DNA of 64,000 nt, taken from contig JAHLLA010000001.1 of the NCBI GenBank assembly GCA_020444415.1, positions 434,001 to 498,000 of the forward strand, in the 5' to 3' direction. The translations under genes and the position numbers were made by a program. A model generated the notes under the pieces. The model was not told the DNA's origin. It ran no database searches and saw nothing but the letters and a program-made list of their open reading frames with translations. The first letter of the stretch is position 1. Every line of letters starts with the position of its first letter. The stretch comes from Bacteroidota bacterium (lineage in GTDB: Bacteria > Bacteroidota > Bacteroidia > Bacteroidales > F082). Below are positions 42,851 to 51,534 of the stretch, in pieces.

Positions 42851-43996
42851 ATGAACTTTGAGTTAAGTGATGAACAGCAAATGATACGCGATACAGTTCG
42901 CGATTTTGCAGAACGTGAAATTAAACCACAGGCCAAAGAACTGGACGAAAAAGGTGAATTTTCCATTGAGCTTACCAAAAGGATTGGTGAAATGGGATTG
43001 TTTGGCATGAACCTGCCGGAGAAATATGGCGGGCAGGGACTTGATACTTTATCCTACATTATTGCTGTGGAAGAAATGGCACGTGTAGATGGATCGCATG
43101 CTGCTACACTGGCCGCCCACAATTCACTGGGTATTTATCCGCTCTTTGGTTATGGTACAGAAGAACAGAAAATGAAATACCTGCCGCAACTTTGCACGGG
43201 CGAAGCCTTGTGGAGCTTCGGACTGACCGAACCCGGAGCAGGTTCCGATTCACGTGGATCTAAAAGCACCGCCGTGTTAGATGGTGATGAATGGGTAATC
43301 AACGGTTCTAAAATCTTTATTACAAATGGTTCATCTGTCATCTCAAAAGGATGCACGGTGCAGGCGGTTTCGGACGCAAAAAACGGCAAGAAAGAATTTA
43401 CGACCATCCTCGTGGAAAAAGGTACCGCAGGTTTTACGGCCAAAACCATGCATGGTAAAATGATGTGGCGGGCATCGGACACATCGGAATTGTATTTTGA
43501 CGATTGCCGCGTTCCCAAAGAAAACCTGCTCGGCGAAGTAGGCAAAGGCTCTAAAATCATGCTGTCAACACTCGATGGCGGACGCCTCTCGATAGCAGCT
43601 ATGGGGTTAGGACTGGCACAGGGCGCTTTTGAAATGGCCCTTGCCTATGCCAATGAGCGCAAGCAGTTTGGCAAGCCTATCTCAAAATTCCAGATCAATG
43701 CCTTTAAGCTGGCCGATATGGCGACAAAAATTGAACTGGCACGCAACCTTCTATACAAAGCCTGCTGGCTGAAAGATGAAGGCAAACCCTTCACAAAAGA
43801 GGCTGCCATGTCGAAATTATATTGTTCCGAAATTGCCAGGGAAGTAGCCGATGAAGCGGTGCAGTTACACGGTGGTTACGGACTTATGAAAGATTATGAT
43901 GTGGAACGTTTCTACCGTGATCAGCGATTGCTGCAAATTGGTGAAGGTACTTCCGAAATACAACGACTGGTCATTTCCAGGCAAATTGGCTGTTAA
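42851..43996 (+). CDS. Acyl-CoA dehydrogenase (short/branched-chain; isovaleryl-CoA step by context)
   Basis: 381 residues. The FAD/acyl-CoA dehydrogenase fold is clear: WSFGLTEPGAGSDSRG, WVINGSKIFITNG, ERKQFGKPI, and LHGGYGLMKDYDVERFYRDQR. The position of the catalytic base in short- and medium-chain enzymes has Glu here (LLQIGEGTSEIQRLV), whereas human isovaleryl-CoA dehydrogenase has Ala there and uses another Glu. By residue type it is butyryl- or 2-methyl-branched-chain-like. By operon position it should make 3-methylcrotonyl-CoA. Electrons go to ETF, not encoded here. Confidence 0.85.
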   Translation: MNFELSDEQQMIRDTVRDFAEREIKPQAKELDEKGEFSIELTKRIGEMGLFGMNLPEKYGGQGLDTLSYIIAVEEMARVDGSHAATLAAHNSLGIYPLFGYGTEEQKMKYLPQLCTGEALWSFGLTEPGAGSDSRGSKSTAVLDGDEWVINGSKIFITNGSSVISKGCTVQAVSDAKNGKKEFTTILVEKGTAGFTAKTMHGKMMWRASDTSELYFDDCRVPKENLLGEVGKGSKIMLSTLDGGRLSIAAMGLGLAQGAFEMALAYANERKQFGKPISKFQINAFKLADMATKIELARNLLYKACWLKDEGKPFTKEAAMSKLYCSEIAREVADEAVQLHGGYGLMKDYDVERFYRDQRLLQIGEGTSEIQRLVISRQIGC

Positions 43997-44028
43997 ACCA
44001 TTCTTCTCACATGAAAAACTGAGTCATT

Positions 44029-45969
44029 ATGAGTCATCAACAACTTTGGAAACCTACGGAAGATTATAAAAAGAACTCGAATATGTATGAGTTTCTTTCC
44101 ATGATCGCTAAGAAATATGATTTACCCAACAATGAATATCATACCATTCATCGGTGGAGCGTGGAAAACATTCCCGAGTTCTGGGCTGAAATATGGGATT
44201 ACTGCGGCATCAAACATTCACAAACGTATGAGCAGGTAGTTGACGACCCGAAAAAAATGCCCGGTGCCAAATGGTTCAAAGGGGCTCGAATGAATTTTGC
44301 CGAAAACCTGTTAAGCCGCAAAGATGATCACCTGGCTATGATATTCTGGGGTGAAGATACGGTAAGGCGCGAAATTAGCTATGCTGAATTATATGAACAA
44401 GTAAGACTAGCTGCGGCAGGATTTAAAAAACTGGGCGTTGAAAAAGGCGATCGTGTGGCTGCCTTCATGCCCAATATGCCTGAAACGATCATAGCCATGC
44501 TGGCGGCAGCATCCATTGGGGCTATCTGGTCATCCTCATCACCCGATTTTGGTATCAAAGGTGTGCTGGACCGATTCAGCCAGATCAAACCCAAAGTGAT
44601 CATCGCTGCAGATGGCTATTTTTATAAAGGCAAAGCATTCGATTCGCAGGAGAAATTAAAAGGCATTCTCGATTCATTGCCGTCCGTAAAAAAAGTGGTA
44701 ATGATTGATTATACAGGCCATCTGGATGTGAAAACAATTCCGAATGCGATGGCCTGGACGGAACTGGCAAAACCTAGTGATGAACCCCTGACCTTTGAGC
44801 AACTCCCCTTCGATCATCCGCTCTATATCATGTATTCATCCGGTACTACGGGTTTGCCAAAAAGCATTGTGCATTCAGCAGGCGGAACGCTCATTCAGCA
44901 TTTGAAAGAATTGGTGCTTCATACCAATTTAACTGCTGATCAACGAATTTTTTATTTCACCACATGTGGCTGGATGATGTGGAACTGGTTTGTAAGCAGC
45001 CTGGCTGTTGGTGCCACCATAATTCTTTACGACGGCAATCCGTTTTATCCAAATCCGGAAGCCTTATTGAAAATGGCCATCGATCTGAAAATTAATGTAT
45101 TCGGGACAAGCGCTAAATATATTGCATCGCTCGAAGCAGAAGGTGTTTGCCCCGTTTGCCATTATAATTTTGAACACCTCAATGTTATCGCCTCAACCGG
45201 CTCACCCCTATCGAATGAAAGCTTCAGATACGTTTACAACCGTTGGTCGAAAAATGTGCAACTTTCATCTATTGCCGGAGGAACCGACATCGTTTCATGT
45301 TTCGTGCTGGGTTCACCAACTTTGCCTGTATATGCAAGCGAAATTCAGTGCAAAGGACTTGGAATGGATGTGGATTGTTTTGATGTGGAAGGCAATTCAT
45401 TGATTGAAGAGCAGGGCGAACTGGTTTGTAAATCGGCTTTCCCTTCTATGCCCATTTATTTCTGGAATGATAAAAATGACGAAAAATATAAAAAAGCTTA
45501 TTTCGAAGAATTTGAAGGTGTTTGGCATCATGGCGATTATATCGAGATTACCAAAAATGGGGGGATCATTATGCTGGGTCGGTCGGACGCCACGTTAAAT
45601 CCGCAGGGTGTACGTATTGGCACGGCAGAAATATACAGGGTAGTGGAAAATATGGAAGAAATTGAAGACTCGGTTGTTGTGGGTAGAAAATTAGATGATG
45701 ATGAATTGGTTGTTTTATTTGTAAAACTCAAAGAAGGTTTACAACTGGATAATAACCTGATCAAATTGATACGAGCCGGCATTCGCAACAGCTGCAGCCC
45801 TCGCCATGTACCTTCAATTATTAAACAGGTACCGGATATTCCGTATACGATCAACGGAAAAAAGGTGGAAATCGCTGTTAAGAAGATCATTCATGGGCTA
45901 GATGTGAAAAACAAAGATGCCCTTGCAAATCCTGAATGCCTGGAATTTTATAAAAATATACTTGACTAA
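44029..45969 (+). CDS. Acetoacetyl-CoA synthetase
   Basis: 646 residues, the usual length for acetoacetate-CoA ligase. N-terminal KWFKGARMNFAENLL and the AMP-binding P-loop MYSSGTTGLPKSIVH (about 271-285) are present. CGWMMWNWFVSSLAVGATI is highly typical of this ligase rather than of acetyl-CoA synthetase. The hinge/adenylate region is HHGDYIEITKNGGIIMLGRSDATLNPQGVRIGTAEIY, and the C-terminal Lys lies in YTINGKKVE. It activates acetoacetate, the product of the HMG-CoA lyase at 35673, to acetoacetyl-CoA for thiolysis. Last gene of the leucine operon. Confidence 0.92.
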   Translation: MSHQQLWKPTEDYKKNSNMYEFLSMIAKKYDLPNNEYHTIHRWSVENIPEFWAEIWDYCGIKHSQTYEQVVDDPKKMPGAKWFKGARMNFAENLLSRKDDHLAMIFWGEDTVRREISYAELYEQVRLAAAGFKKLGVEKGDRVAAFMPNMPETIIAMLAAASIGAIWSSSSPDFGIKGVLDRFSQIKPKVIIAADGYFYKGKAFDSQEKLKGILDSLPSVKKVVMIDYTGHLDVKTIPNAMAWTELAKPSDEPLTFEQLPFDHPLYIMYSSGTTGLPKSIVHSAGGTLIQHLKELVLHTNLTADQRIFYFTTCGWMMWNWFVSSLAVGATIILYDGNPFYPNPEALLKMAIDLKINVFGTSAKYIASLEAEGVCPVCHYNFEHLNVIASTGSPLSNESFRYVYNRWSKNVQLSSIAGGTDIVSCFVLGSPTLPVYASEIQCKGLGMDVDCFDVEGNSLIEEQGELVCKSAFPSMPIYFWNDKNDEKYKKAYFEEFEGVWHHGDYIEITKNGGIIMLGRSDATLNPQGVRIGTAEIYRVVENMEEIEDSVVVGRKLDDDELVVLFVKLKEGLQLDNNLIKLIRAGIRNSCSPRHVPSIIKQVPDIPYTINGKKVEIAVKKIIHGLDVKNKDALANPECLEFYKNILD

Positions 45970-46009
45970 TATTATAACTATTTTTAAACATATTTAAAAA
46001 CCTGATCTT

Positions 46010-46378
46010 ATGGAAGAATTCACATTTTTTGACGATTTTAACGGCAATTCACTATTCATACTTTTGGCCATTGCTGTAATTATGCTCATCGCCCAATGGA
46101 AAATTTATGTAAAAGCCGGAAAACCAGGATGGGCAGTATTAATTCCTATATACAACATCATTATTTTGCTTGAAATTATAGGCAAACCCATCTTGTGGCT
46201 GTTTCTCTTCTTAATTCCAATTGTTAATATTATTATTGGGATTTGGGCTACCAATTTGCTTTCGAAGAGTTTTGAAAAAGGTGTTGCTTTTACGATTGGG
46301 CTTATCTTCCTTCCATTCATCTTTTATCCAATACTCGGTTTTGGAAGTGCCAAATATATGGGTCCGGCTGGGAAATAA
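46010..46378 (+). CDS. Small membrane protein, DUF5684-like
   Basis: 122 residues with about four hydrophobic helices: LFILLAIAVIMLIAQWKIYV, WAVLIPIYNIIILLEIIG, LWLFLFLIPIVNIIIGIWAT, and FTIGLIFLPFIFYPILGFG. The pattern KAGKPGWAVLIPIYN followed by a second helix ending IPIVNIIIGIWA is what I associate with DUF5684 membrane proteins. Function unknown. It begins 40 bp after the leucine operon and could be read through from it. Confidence 0.65.
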   Translation: MEEFTFFDDFNGNSLFILLAIAVIMLIAQWKIYVKAGKPGWAVLIPIYNIIILLEIIGKPILWLFLFLIPIVNIIIGIWATNLLSKSFEKGVAFTIGLIFLPFIFYPILGFGSAKYMGPAGK

Positions 46379-46535
46379 AAACTAAGCAGTGAAATAGCAA
46401 TTATCAAATCACAAAAAACAAATAAATATTTGAATATATGATTATTGGGTATTGAATTTTATTTGAGATTTGGATATTGTTATTTGAAATTTATTAAAAA
46501 CTGATTTAAGCCTCAAAATACCTGATAAAAAGAAT
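46379..46535. repeat. AT-rich spacer with imperfect inverted repeat
   Basis: 157 bp of about 80% A+T between two small membrane protein genes. CAAATCACAAAAAACAAATA (46406-46425) and the later TTTATTTGAGATTTGG...TTATTTGAAATTT form an imperfect inverted repeat of the low-complexity kind common between Bacteroidota genes. No gene or promoter is asserted. Confidence 0.35.
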
Positions 46536-46976
46536 ATGGCTCAGCAACCCTGTTGTACTAACGATTATGGCCCTTTCATCAATTGGTCATTGGTGGCACT
46601 TAGATTAGGCGTCAGTATTGCCATGTTAACGCATGGGATCCCAAAGCTCATCAAGCTCTTCTATGGTGATTTTGCTTTCCCCGATCCCATCGGCTTAGGA
46701 CCGGAGTTATCACTGGTACTGGCCACTTTTGCCGAGTTTTTCTGCTCCATATTAATCATTGTCGGATACAGGTCGCGATTCGCCGCCATTCCACTCATAT
46801 TTACCATGCTGGTAGCTTTGTTGATTGTACACGGAAACGATTCAGTTTTTGAGCACTGGAATGTTCTTCTGTACCTGTTTGCATATGCCATTTTGCTGCA
46901 TTTGGGAGGAGGCAAATACACGCTTACTTATTACTTTTTTGAGAAAGAAAAGAAGAAAAATATTACTAATCAATAA
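46536..46976 (+). CDS. DoxX-family membrane protein
   Basis: 146 residues with four hydrophobic helices. The DoxX signature is in helix 1, LVALRLGVSIAMLTHGIPKLIKLF (about 15-38). Then come LATFAEFFCSILIIVGYRSRFAAIPLIFTMLVALLIVHG and YLFAYAILLHLGGGKYTLTYYF. DoxX-like proteins are inner-membrane proteins linked variously to quinone or redox functions; this one has no informative neighbour. Its last 11 bases overlap the end of the convergent gene at 46966. Confidence 0.82.
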   Translation: MAQQPCCTNDYGPFINWSLVALRLGVSIAMLTHGIPKLIKLFYGDFAFPDPIGLGPELSLVLATFAEFFCSILIIVGYRSRFAAIPLIFTMLVALLIVHGNDSVFEHWNVLLYLFAYAILLHLGGGKYTLTYYFFEKEKKKNITNQ

Positions 46977-49419
46977 CCCGGATTACCCGTGATTCTCCGG
47001 CTTTAAGATCAAACCAAAAGATCAGATCATCCACGGATACTTTCTGCTCCGGTTTTAACCTGTCCACCAACACCGCTTTGGCCTTTGTAGCAAAAGATAA
47101 TCCCTTGACATCCTGTGGGTTGCTATTGGTCACACGAATCCTGCCATCGGATAAAAGCTGATAATCTATATTTTCCAATAGTAACTGGTAATCTATAAAC
47201 TCTTTCACCGTAGTCACATTTAATCGACCTTCCTTTTTCAAGCTTGCCATTTTTTCGAGCGTCCGGTTAAAACCCAGTTGCGCCACAATTGTTGAATCAG
47301 CATCGTAAGTCCAGAAGCCTTTTTTCGGATCCACCCAAGCCGGGTAGCAATGGTTCATTTCAACCGACCAGTTTTCGATAAAGGCATTTAAGTTATGGTC
47401 GTTAAAAAAGTAATCCCATAAAGCATCATGCTCAACATAAAGAACGGTGCTGGTTGGCCAATGAATAAAATCACCCGATCGTGTTGGATGACGCCAGTAA
47501 CCGGGTTTGGGCATAAAATCGCCAAAACCGCTGAAGTAGGGTTCAAGCGAACTACCAAACCGCCACTTTTCAAATGTGAAATAGTCCTCGTAGTAAGCAT
47601 TCCAGAAATATTTTACCCCATATCTTTTCCATTGCACGGCCGCGTAAAAAGGAGATTTATTTAACAAACCATCACACATAAAATCCTCCCTGTTGTTGTG
47701 CGGCAGGTTGTTATAACCATGATCAATCCACGAAACGGCATCAAAATGAATTTTCGTATAATTCAGCGCCGCCTCCAGCTGGTCTGGCGTGGTAGTAAAT
47801 TGCTCCGGTGTATGCAGGCAAATTTCAATTTCCTGCTTGTTCATCTGATTTAAGATACGAAGGAAAGCAGTATCTGTTTTGATAGCACTTTCAAATCCGG
47901 TGAATTTACCTCCTGAGATTTCTGCATTGGTGATCTGATCAGGATTGTCGTAAAAAACACTTTTTGTAACCGGAATGTTGTAGAACACAAACCCGCCGTT
48001 TGCTTCATCAGGTTCTGTAATTTCTTCTGAGCCAAAATAGGTTGCCCTGTTCGTTTGGATATTGCTAAAATCGGCATGCTCTGTCCAGATATAAGTAGCG
48101 ATGTAGCCCGAAGAATTTTTCATGAACCTTGGTAACGAAGCCACCGCCGCACCTATTGTCAACTTAAAATGGTTGGTCCGTTTACTTCCTTTTTTAAACT
48201 TTCCCGCCGACCAGTCTTCTTTAAAATCAATAGTGTCATTTCTCAAAGGAAAATGTAAAAAAGGATGGTCTTTTTCATAATCGAGGTTGATCCATAACCT
48301 ATTATGCTCCAAATCTAATTGCAATGAAGAAATGCCTGGTGTATGGTATACATATAAGGTGTTGTTATTTTCTCCAAACAATGCCCCTTGTTTATCCAGC
48401 CAGTATTCCTGCTGAAAATCATTCGTATCCGATTTTCTGTTCGCCCGCATCACCTCTGTTACCGGTTGATCCACCTGAAGCAGGATGGCCGACCTTTTAC
48501 AAATCACATGTTTTCTGTATTTCTCTTCTACTTCGAATTTCAATTGCGGACTGAATAGATCGCAGTGAATGATCAGGTTTGTAGCCGCAGCCTTACTTCT
48601 TGACTTCAGCCGTAGCTCTGTGATTCCATTTTTTGTTTGTTTACCTTTAAATATGAGAGCCGATGTTTGTTCAATAGAGTCTTCCCCAATAATCAATTGA
48701 TCAATTGCCATGAAATGCCCGGCGATGGACTCCCCGCTTTTGCTTACAAACACAATTTCTTTGGTTTTTTTATCCAGACGAATGCTGTAAAAAGGATTGG
48801 TAAAAAGCAGCTCGTTTGCAACGGAACTCGTACTTTCCGAAAGAGCTGCTTTATCATAAGCAGGCAGAAATGAGGGCGTGGAAAAATATTTAAATTCAAC
48901 TTTCAGATCATCAATTACAACTGTATCTTTCTGCTGAATATTCCATAAAAAACACTTGAAAACAGCATTCTTGGTGACGGAAGCCGGAATCTTATATGTA
49001 GCCGAAAACTCATTCCATATATTTGCGGTTCTTACAGTATCAAGCCGGACGCTTTCCCAAAATAACTCTTTGCCTTCTTCAGTAATGGTGACAACAAAGG
49101 TAGCTTTTGGAAAAGATGCGGAACTTTTTACCCAGCCTTCAATAGTCACCATGGTATTCATGCCTCTTTTCTCTTCCGGAAAATTCATTTCCATACCCAG
49201 TCCATATGGGTTTAATGAATCAGTGACTGAAATTAAATAACCTGAATGAGCTAATCCCGAATCGATGGTTTGTTGCCCAATCCAAATGTCAGAAATAAGT
49301 GAATCTTCCAGGTAACAAAAGTAGGTTTGGGTATTTGCATTTAAAAATTGGAAAAAGAGTAAATTCAACAAAATGAAGTATCTGCAGATATGCCTTTTTG
49401 AGCGGTATAAAATCTTCAT
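46966..49419 (-). CDS. Large secreted protein of unknown function
   Basis: 817 residues. A signal peptide (about 1-30, ILLNLLFFQFLNANTQ) is followed by a carbohydrate-binding-like beta-sandwich (about 30-185, MNTMVTIEGWVKSSASFPKATFVVTI). The next beta-rich region (about 195-440) resembles a lyase or polysaccharide-enzyme accessory sandwich. The segment near 540-720 includes EIEICLHTPEQFTTTPDQL, FDAVSWIDHGYNNLPHNN and YFWNAYYEDYFTFEKW. That segment is suggestive of a deacetylase/TIM-barrel-like active site with His and Asp residues. I cannot assign a family. Transcribed from the same strand as butyrate kinase, 39 bp downstream of it. Confidence 0.6.
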   Translation of the reverse strand: MKILYRSKRHICRYFILLNLLFFQFLNANTQTYFCYLEDSLISDIWIGQQTIDSGLAHSGYLISVTDSLNPYGLGMEMNFPEEKRGMNTMVTIEGWVKSSASFPKATFVVTITEEGKELFWESVRLDTVRTANIWNEFSATYKIPASVTKNAVFKCFLWNIQQKDTVVIDDLKVEFKYFSTPSFLPAYDKAALSESTSSVANELLFTNPFYSIRLDKKTKEIVFVSKSGESIAGHFMAIDQLIIGEDSIEQTSALIFKGKQTKNGITELRLKSRSKAAATNLIIHCDLFSPQLKFEVEEKYRKHVICKRSAILLQVDQPVTEVMRANRKSDTNDFQQEYWLDKQGALFGENNNTLYVYHTPGISSLQLDLEHNRLWINLDYEKDHPFLHFPLRNDTIDFKEDWSAGKFKKGSKRTNHFKLTIGAAVASLPRFMKNSSGYIATYIWTEHADFSNIQTNRATYFGSEEITEPDEANGGFVFYNIPVTKSVFYDNPDQITNAEISGGKFTGFESAIKTDTAFLRILNQMNKQEIEICLHTPEQFTTTPDQLEAALNYTKIHFDAVSWIDHGYNNLPHNNREDFMCDGLLNKSPFYAAVQWKRYGVKYFWNAYYEDYFTFEKWRFGSSLEPYFSGFGDFMPKPGYWRHPTRSGDFIHWPTSTVLYVEHDALWDYFFNDHNLNAFIENWSVEMNHCYPAWVDPKKGFWTYDADSTIVAQLGFNRTLEKMASLKKEGRLNVTTVKEFIDYQLLLENIDYQLLSDGRIRVTNSNPQDVKGLSFATKAKAVLVDRLKPEQKVSVDDLIFWFDLKAGESRVIRVID

Positions 49420-49434
49420 TTTAATGATTAAATG

Positions 49435-49456
49435 AACGAATTGAAAAACGTTCGTT
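49435..49456 (-). other. Short hairpin between butyrate kinase and the large secreted gene
   Basis: AACGAA (49435-49440) and TTCGTT (49451-49456) form a 6-bp stem with a 10-base loop in the 39-bp gap. No T-run follows on the minus strand, so it may be an operator or a weak attenuator rather than a terminator. Confidence 0.35.
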
Positions 49457-49458
49457 AA

Positions 49459-50535
49459 TTAAATGTATTCTTTAATCGGAACCTCACCTTTCAATATCTC
49501 ATAACCATACATGGCCAGGGCTTCCACATCATTTACAGAAGGATACAAAGCAATGGGTGCAATGCTACCAATACGGCATTTTACATTCTCAAGAAATCGT
49601 TGACTATCGAAAATGATACCGGTTAAAATAATGGCATCCACTTTGCCTTCAAGTGTGGCTACATGCGATGCAATTTCTTTGGACACCTGGTACGACAAGG
49701 CATAGGAAACCAAGTGGGCTTTTTTATCTCCTTCGGCCAGCATCTGGTTGATTTCATTGATATTATCTGTTCCAAGATACGCCCGGTAGCCACCTTTCTC
49801 GGTGATCATCTCCATAATTTCCTTTTCAGAATATTTGCCACTGAAGCACATCCGTACCAATTGTCCCATCGGCAGTGTTCCTGTACGGGTAATGCCGAAT
49901 GGCCCGCCGCCATCATAGGCCTGGTTCACATCAATTACTTTGCCGTCTTTATGGGCCCCGATGGATACACCCCCACGACCAATATGACACACAATCAGGT
50001 TCAGGTCTTCGTATTGTTTGTTCATCGACTTGGCATACTTGGCTGCCACATGCTTATGGTTCAGGGCATGATAAATCGAACGCCGTTCGAATAACGGATG
50101 ACCGGTTAAGCGTGCTACATCCGACAATTCATCCACCACAACCGGGTTGGCAATAAAGGCTTCTTTCCCAATCTCCATGGCGATATCGTAAGCCATGATG
50201 GCGCCCAGGTTGGTCGCATGTTTCCCGATAATGCCATCGTTCAGGTCTTTGATCATCGCTTCGTTGATGCGATAGACACCTTGAGAAACCGGTTTGACCA
50301 AGCCACTGCGGCCCAAAACAATTTCAATACTGTCCAGCGGAAAATTGTTTTTATCCAATTCATTCTTGATGTATCTCATCCTGAATTCTTTCTGGTCGAT
50401 CACGTTTTCAAATTGCGACAACTCTTCTTCCGTATGGCTGATATTCTTTAAAAACAAGGGTTCTACATTGCGATAAACCGCTACTTTGGTTTTATGCACT
50501 TCGGGATAAACAACGAGTATATGATTTGCTGTCAT
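49459..50535 (-). CDS. buk: Butyrate kinase
   Basis: 358 residues, standard for Buk (acetate/butyrate kinase branch of ASKHA). Blocks include ILVVYPEVHKTKVAVYRN (phosphate-1 loop), LGRSGLVKPVSQGVYRIN and FIANPVVVDELSDVARLTGHP. CHIGRGGVSIGAHKDGKVID and YDGGGPFGITRTGTLP are also present, and the C-terminal adenosine motif is AIILTGIIFDS. It converts butyryl phosphate plus ADP to butyrate plus ATP, or the reverse. No phosphate butyryltransferase gene is in the window. Nearby IcmF could make butyryl-CoA from isobutyryl-CoA. A one-mismatch promoter-like TAAATTCG lies 20 bp upstream (50555-50562). Confidence 0.92.
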   Translation of the reverse strand: MTANHILVVYPEVHKTKVAVYRNVEPLFLKNISHTEEELSQFENVIDQKEFRMRYIKNELDKNNFPLDSIEIVLGRSGLVKPVSQGVYRINEAMIKDLNDGIIGKHATNLGAIMAYDIAMEIGKEAFIANPVVVDELSDVARLTGHPLFERRSIYHALNHKHVAAKYAKSMNKQYEDLNLIVCHIGRGGVSIGAHKDGKVIDVNQAYDGGGPFGITRTGTLPMGQLVRMCFSGKYSEKEIMEMITEKGGYRAYLGTDNINEINQMLAEGDKKAHLVSYALSYQVSKEIASHVATLEGKVDAIILTGIIFDSQRFLENVKCRIGSIAPIALYPSVNDVEALAMYGYEILKGEVPIKEYI

Positions 50536-50629
50536 GGGGGTATTATTTTCTGCTCGAATTTACAAAAACCGTTTGGAATGGGGGTATGAAAATAGGAATT
50601 AATTATCCTACTACTCTTCAGGATTCCTG

Positions 50630-50646
50630 CCCGTCCGATAGGCGGG
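50630..50646. repeat. REP-like short hairpin
   Basis: CCCGTC-CGATA-GGCGGG (50630-50646) in the 219-bp gap between the barrel protein and butyrate kinase genes. The flanking context CCTGCCCGTCCGATAGGCGGGTG resembles palindromes dispersed in many Bacteroidota genomes. No T-run follows. Confidence 0.45.
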
Positions 50647-50754
50647 TGTAATCCCGAAGCCAAGAGTTAAAGATTTGAAATCTTTTTTCCTTTCACGCTC
50701 CTGTGTATCGGGAAAAATATTGAATAACAATATTCTTCGGCTCTTTTCAGCCAA

Positions 50755-51405
50755 CTATTTCAACCTGTAGCCCACAGAAAACAACACCGAAAAATAATTT
50801 ACACTGACCTGATTTAAAACATCTAAATTGCCTCTGTAGTTAACCAGTTTATTCAGATTGTAGTTATGCATGAATGCCACTCCGGCTCTTATTTTGTTTA
50901 AGTTAACATGTAATCCGGCCGTACCAATCAATCCCCAAAGTAGATTATTTAATTTATTTGTTTCATCAAAATGCTTCAGAAACAATATATTTTCTTCATA
51001 TGAAATCAAATAGTTTAAGCCAACTCCTAACCCTATAAATGGTGATACCTTCTTTTCGGCCATAAAATTGTATTTCGCAATGGTATTCAATGTAAAAAAT
51101 TTGAGTTGTATCATTTGGGTTGTATCCTTAATATTGCCCATTTCGTCTGAATACCTGTATGTAGCATTGCCTCCATTGGAATAATAACCTATATTTGAAC
51201 TGAGGCTGAATCCTTTTATCTGCAGGTAATCCAAACCTAAGGTTGCGTACAACCCCACATGATTCTCATCGAAAAATGTATCTGACGATAACGAAATTTC
51301 CCATTTCATTTGTGAAATTGAAGGGCCAACTTTAAGGCTCACGACCTGAGCACTTGCATTTAAATAAAAAGCAGAGAAAAGGATAGGTAATAAATATTTT
51401 CTCAT
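50755..51405 (-). CDS. Small outer-membrane beta-barrel protein
   Basis: 216 residues. Signal peptide MRKYLLPILFSAFYLNASAQ, then amphipathic strands (VGLYATLGLDYLQIKG, FSLSSNIGYYSNGG, FFTLNTIAKYNFM, VSPFIGLGVGLNYLIS, LIGTAGLHVNLNKIRAGVAF, YFSVLFSVGYRLK). The whole resembles the OmpA/PorT-like outer-membrane barrel domain of Bacteroidota, with about eight strands. Function unknown. Separate from the icmF gene (129-bp gap) on the same strand. Confidence 0.7.
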   Translation of the reverse strand: MRKYLLPILFSAFYLNASAQVVSLKVGPSISQMKWEISLSSDTFFDENHVGLYATLGLDYLQIKGFSLSSNIGYYSNGGNATYRYSDEMGNIKDTTQMIQLKFFTLNTIAKYNFMAEKKVSPFIGLGVGLNYLISYEENILFLKHFDETNKLNNLLWGLIGTAGLHVNLNKIRAGVAFMHNYNLNKLVNYRGNLDVLNQVSVNYFSVLFSVGYRLK

Positions 51406-51534
51406 GTGTGTGTATTATTGGGTTATTATTTCAATTATTATTCTGCTTAAATAACTCCTTAACGAATGCTTTCAACCTTTCAAGACGCTTTTACAACAGC
51501 CTTCTTCGACCTGAGAGTTTGACTTTTTTATCCC

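Noticed and set aside
50630-50646. Rho-independent terminator after the barrel gene
   Set aside because: The hairpin has no downstream T-run on either strand; it fits a dispersed palindrome better.
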